Source: Chitinophaga dinghuensis (GTDB lineage Bacteria > Bacteroidota > Bacteroidia > Chitinophagales > Chitinophagaceae). Taken from it: a DNA stretch of 64,000 nucleotides. The stretch's first letter is position 1; each line of letters starts with the position of its first letter. The DNA is taken from assembly GCF_003259435.1 (NCBI RefSeq), contig NZ_QLMA01000011.1:124001-188000 (forward strand), in the 5' to 3' direction. The position numbers and the translations under genes were made by a program. The notes beneath the pieces are model-generated. The model ran no database searches, had not been told where the DNA came from, and saw only the letters and a list, made by a program, of their open reading frames with translations. Below are positions 60,668-64,000 of the stretch, piece after piece.

Positions 60668-62793
60668 ACTTCCACTTCTGTTTTTTGATATTCTTCGCTT
60701 AATTTTTTCTGAATTTCGGGTGGTACCGGCGCATAGTCTGCGAAGGCGGATTTCATTTTGGCTTTACCTTGTGTAACATTCCGCAGGGCGGCAAATAGTT
60801 TATCCAGTTCTGCCTGTGGTGTGCGGGCTTTTATCACCTGATATCCATTTAGTGTATCCATTCCCGTTATAATACTTCGGCGACTTTGCAATTCGCTCAT
60901 GATATCGCCCATCATGAAATCGGGGGCTGTTGCTTCCAGGTCGAATACAGGTTCGAGGAGTTGTGGTGCGGCCTGATGGAAAGCCTCGCGGAAGGCCATC
61001 ATACCAGCGATTTTAAAGGAGATATCGTTACTGTCTACCGGGTGCATTTTTCCGTCGTAGACACTGACGCGGATATCTCGTACATACGATCCTGTCAGAG
61101 GGCCTTCCTGCATTTTTTCCATGACGCCTTTCAGGATGGAGGGCAGGAATCTGGCGTCTATGGCGCCTCCTACGATGCAGTTATTAAAAACGAGTTTACC
61201 TCCCCAGGAAAGCGCAATTTCTTCGGAATCCCGCACGGGGTATTCTTTCAGTGGAGGCATTCCTTCGTACCAGGGTTCTATTTTCATGTATACTTCACCG
61301 AATTGGCCGGCGCCACCGGATTGTTTTTTATGTCTGTAAGACGCTTGTGCTGGTTTCTGAATTGTTTCTCTGTAAGGAATTTTAGCAGCGTAGAATTCCA
61401 CTGGCATCTTGTAGATATTTTCCAGTCGCCATTTGGTCACGAGGAGATGAAGGTCTCCTTGGCCGTGTAGGATCACTTGTTTCAGTTCCCGGTTGAATTC
61501 CACTTCCAGCGTAGGATCTTCCATGTGAATTTCTGCTAATACTTCGCTTAGTTTTTCGTCATCTGCTTTGTTTTTCGCTTCTATGGCGACGCGTACTTTA
61601 GGGCCGGGGAACTGGATGGGTGCTATTTGTCCGTGGAAGGATTTTTCGCAGAGGGTATGATTGGTGAGTGTATTTTTTAATTTGAGGGTGCAGCCGATAT
61701 CGCCTGCGCGGAGTTTATCCACATTATTTCTGTTTTTACCATCGGCGATAAACAGTTGGCTCAGGCGTTCTGTGGTATTACCTTTTTCGTTGATGAGTTC
61801 CATGCCTGGTTTTACTTCACCTGACATGACTTTAAAGAAGGTGAGGCGGCCAACATGCGGTTCCTGGAGGGTTTTAAAAACAAAGAGGCAGGTAGGGCCA
61901 GCAGGGTCGCAGGGGACTTCGTTTCCGTCTTCTGTGATATCGGCGGGCATATCGATAGCGGAAGGCGCTACGTTGTCAATAAAGCCCATCAAACGGCCGC
62001 TGCCCATATCATTTTTTGCAGAGAGGCAGAAAACGGGGAAAACCTGGTGACGGAGCATGCCTATTTTGAGGCCTTCCCGAAGTTCGTCTTCGTCGAGGCT
62101 ACCTTGTTCGAAATATTTTTCCATGAGGGTATCGTCGTTTTCTGCGGCTTTTTCAACGAGTTCGTTGTGGAGTTTGTTGGCGTTTTCCTTTTCGTTGTCG
62201 GGGATGGGGAGTTTTTCGGGTTTTCCACCGTTTTGGGGGAAACGGTACATGGTCATTTTGAGGAGATCTATGATTGCATTGAATCCGAGGCCTTGATTAA
62301 CTGGGTATTGCATGATGGTTACGGCATTTCCCAGGGCCTTCCGTGCCTCCTCCACGGTTTTGGTAAAATTGGCTTGTTCTGCGTCCAGTTGGTTGACAGC
62401 CAGAATGGTCGGCTTTCGGTACTTATCTACATAATCCCAGATCATTTCTGTACCTACTTCCACGCCGTACTGGGCATTCAGCAGTAATACAGCAGTGTCG
62501 CAGACGCGGATGGATGCTATTACCTCGCCGATGAAATCTTCCAGGCCGGGGGTATCAATGATATTGATTTTGTAGTCTCTCCATTCCGTGTGCATAGTGG
62601 TTGCATATACGGAATTTCCGCGTTCATGTTCAATGTCGTGGTAGTCGGAAACAGTATTATTTTCCTCTACTGTACCGCGTTTGCTGACAATGCCGGCTTC
62701 GAAGAGCATTGTTTCAGAAAGGGTGGTTTTTCCACTCTTTGCAGCTCCCAACAGTACGATGTTTTTAACGTGTTTTTCATCATACGTTTTCAT
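60664..62793 (-). CDS. EF-G paralogue with altered GTPase motifs (EF-G2-like)
   Basis: A 709-residue elongation-factor-G family protein. All EF-G domains are present: G domain about 1-270, domain II, and domains III-V from about 400, with QSGGAGQFGEVYMKIEP in domain IV. The G motifs differ from canonical EF-G: G1 is GAAKSGKT, the catalytic His of DTPGH is Leu (DTPGLEDF, about residue 81) and G4 is NQLD in place of NKMD. GTP hydrolysis is probably weak or absent. A GTPase-deficient EF-G2 of Bacteroides is reported to support translation during starvation (from memory). It shares the TTAA stop with the YifB gene. Confidence 0.9.
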   Translation of the reverse strand: MKTYDEKHVKNIVLLGAAKSGKTTLSETMLFEAGIVSKRGTVEENNTVSDYHDIEHERGNSVYATTMHTEWRDYKINIIDTPGLEDFIGEVIASIRVCDTAVLLLNAQYGVEVGTEMIWDYVDKYRKPTILAVNQLDAEQANFTKTVEEARKALGNAVTIMQYPVNQGLGFNAIIDLLKMTMYRFPQNGGKPEKLPIPDNEKENANKLHNELVEKAAENDDTLMEKYFEQGSLDEDELREGLKIGMLRHQVFPVFCLSAKNDMGSGRLMGFIDNVAPSAIDMPADITEDGNEVPCDPAGPTCLFVFKTLQEPHVGRLTFFKVMSGEVKPGMELINEKGNTTERLSQLFIADGKNRNNVDKLRAGDIGCTLKLKNTLTNHTLCEKSFHGQIAPIQFPGPKVRVAIEAKNKADDEKLSEVLAEIHMEDPTLEVEFNRELKQVILHGQGDLHLLVTKWRLENIYKMPVEFYAAKIPYRETIQKPAQASYRHKKQSGGAGQFGEVYMKIEPWYEGMPPLKEYPVRDSEEIALSWGGKLVFNNCIVGGAIDARFLPSILKGVMEKMQEGPLTGSYVRDIRVSVYDGKMHPVDSNDISFKIAGMMAFREAFHQAAPQLLEPVFDLEATAPDFMMGDIMSELQSRRSIITGMDTLNGYQVIKARTPQAELDKLFAALRNVTQGKAKMKSAFADYAPVPPEIQKKLSEEYQKTEVEV

Positions 62794-62904
62794 ATGTGGA
62801 GATTTATGAGATGAACCGAATAATCACCAATAACCTTATAAAGAACTTCTATATTAAGTTAGTCATTTTTGCGCAATGCCGGAAGTAGAATGTTATAACA
62901 TCTG

Positions 62905-62912
62905 TACCTTTG
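62905..62912 (+). promoter_or_regulatory. Candidate promoter of the ABC exporter gene
   Basis: TACCTTTG, a TAnnTTTG match, 45 nt before the ATG at 62958. A -33 is not clear. Confidence 0.45.
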
Positions 62913-62957
62913 GGAACGAAAAATGTTTCGACTCAAAAGAATCAGAAAATCGGAATT

Positions 62958-64000
62958 ATGAAACTATTACTACAATATCTGAAGAAATACAAATGGCTTT
63001 GTTTTTTTGCCATGCTGCTGGCGGCTGTGAATCAGTTGTTTTCCATGATGGACCCGTACATTTTCGGGCGGATTATAGATCAGTTTGCATCCCATCCTAA
63101 AAGTACTGATGTAGCAGGGCAGTCGCTCCGTTCAGAAGGCGGTTATGTTACAGGCGTATTGTTACTATTAGGCGCATCTATTGGCGTTGCGATGATATCC
63201 AGAATTGCGAAGGCATTTCAGGATTATTTTGTAAATGTGGTGGTACAAAAATTCGGCGCCCAGGTGTATACAGATGGACTGAAACATTCACTGCGCCTCC
63301 CATATCAACAATTCGAGGATCAGCGCAGTGGCGAAACGCTGGCTATCTTACAAAAAGTAAGAACAGACTGCGAAAAATTTATCACCTCTTTTGTCAACGT
63401 ACTTTTTGTATCACTCATTGGCGTCATCTTCGTGATTATTTATGCCTGGTTTGTACATAAGACTTTACCGTTCGTTTATCTGATTGGTAGTTTGCTGCTG
63501 GGTTTCCTCATGAATGTGCTCTCTAAAAAAATCAAGGGCATACAGAAAACCATTGTGAAAGAAACGACTGCGTTGGCGGGTTCTACCACAGAATCATTAA
63601 GAAATATTGAATTGGTAAAGAGTCTTGGTTTAACAAATCAGGAGATCAGACGTTTAAACAGTACGACGTTAAAGATTCTGATGCTGGAACTGAAGAAAGT
63701 TCGCAGTATTCGCAGTATCAGTTTTGTACAGGGAACATTTGTGAACCTGATGCGTGCATCTATTCTGTTCTTGCTGTTGTATTACATTTATCATGACTAT
63801 GTGTCTGTCGGTAAGCTTATCACCTTGCAGCTGTATTCGTTCTTTATTTTCGGGCCGTTACAGGAGTTGGGAAATATTATTCTGAACTTCCGTGAGGCGC
63901 AGGTTTCGCTGGAGAAATTCCAACAGATCCTGAATACACCAGTAGAAGAATTGCCGGCGAATCCTATCAACGTATCTCATATTGATGATTTGGAATTCAG
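62958..64000 (+). CDS. ABC exporter, membrane-ATPase fusion, 3' end cut
   Basis: The visible 347 codons are the N-terminal membrane half of an ABC exporter. MKLLLQYLKKYKWLCFFAMLLA begins the first of about six helices. The segment PYQQFEDQRSGETLAILQKVRTD lies about residues 115-137, then TESLRNIELVKSLGLTNQEI, as in type-I exporters. The C-terminal ATPase domain continues past the window edge. The substrate could be lipid or drug; no neighbour shows which. The reading frame is open to the window end. Confidence 0.88.
   Translation, partial: MKLLLQYLKKYKWLCFFAMLLAAVNQLFSMMDPYIFGRIIDQFASHPKSTDVAGQSLRSEGGYVTGVLLLLGASIGVAMISRIAKAFQDYFVNVVVQKFGAQVYTDGLKHSLRLPYQQFEDQRSGETLAILQKVRTDCEKFITSFVNVLFVSLIGVIFVIIYAWFVHKTLPFVYLIGSLLLGFLMNVLSKKIKGIQKTIVKETTALAGSTTESLRNIELVKSLGLTNQEIRRLNSTTLKILMLELKKVRSIRSISFVQGTFVNLMRASILFLLLYYIYHDYVSVGKLITLQLYSFFIFGPLQELGNIILNFREAQVSLEKFQQILNTPVEELPANPINVSHIDDLEF

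Noticed and set aside
1..64000. tRNA, rRNA, integrase, transposase, or prophage signals
   Set aside because: I scanned intergenic stretches for tRNA T-loop sequences and the proteins for recombinase or transposase motifs and saw none.

Overview
The window looks like chromosomal DNA of a Bacteroidota bacterium, most likely a Chitinophaga-like member of the Chitinophagaceae (inference). Support comes from the promoter grammar, which repeatedly follows the Bacteroidota form TTTG - about 19 nt - TAnnTTTG. It also comes from lineage-typical genes: a PorT-like type IX secretion protein, a short F1 epsilon subunit, a GbsR-type regulator, a FadN-like fused beta-oxidation enzyme and a second EF-G. I see no rRNA, tRNA, CRISPR array, insertion sequence, prophage or integrase. 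The region is mostly housekeeping with a few lineage-specific genes.

Layout. 1-1.8 kb: the cut end of a TPR protein gene, a PstS-like lipoprotein and a small membrane protein, all leftward. 2.0-3.9 kb: a tyrosine phosphatase and hisS, rightward. 3.9-10 kb, leftward: DsbD, a separate DsbD N-terminal-domain protein, purQ, a polytopic membrane protein and a large secreted protein of unknown role. 10.2-17.5 kb: an epimerase-like oxidoreductase, then leftward pabB, a very acidic protein, purA, a RelA/SpoT enzyme and an unpaired response regulator. 17.8-21.8 kb: alpha-fucosidase and beta-mannosidase in tandem. 21.9-31.2 kb: a 56-residue membrane protein, lpxB, a small membrane protein, surE, an ABC permease/ATPase pair, the FadN-like enzyme and metG. 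31.2-35.3 kb: LD-carboxypeptidase, a cysteine-poor ThiF-like protein, a histidine kinase, a structured-RNA candidate and a YqgE/AlgH protein. 35.9-45 kb: atpC and atpD, a Tat-exported phosphoesterase, a DUF4349 protein, PnuC, a YXW-repeat lipoprotein with an Asn/Gln-rich tail, two acetyltransferase-type proteins and an unknown membrane-anchored protein. 45.3-62.8 kb: an M48 peptidase, dnaX, pyruvate dehydrogenase E2, a GbsR/MarR regulator, a second epimerase-like protein, a CoA-binding protein, a YkuK-type protein, engB, ubiE, porT, pyrC, a MutS-like ATPase, the YifB/ComM ATPase and EF-G2. 62.9 kb to the end: an ABC exporter cut by the window edge.

How genes work together. purQ, purA and pyrC serve nucleotide synthesis, and pabB serves folate. 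DsbD and its detached N-terminal domain probably form one thiol-transfer chain. The two glycosidases probably trim glycans together. LpxB makes lipid A, and PorT belongs to outer-membrane protein secretion. UbiE completes menaquinone, while AtpD and AtpC are the catalytic and epsilon parts of ATP synthase.

The observations most worth following are: a three-way-junction RNA candidate at 34507-34654 with its own terminator; an A10 run in dnaX that opens an immediate stop in both other frames at the usual gamma/tau boundary; an EF-G paralogue without the catalytic histidine; a DsbD whose own N-terminal domain lost the cysteines that the neighbouring single-domain protein keeps; and a 16-bp palindrome inside the pyruvate dehydrogenase E2 promoter. 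I did not find a clear multi-gene undescribed system.
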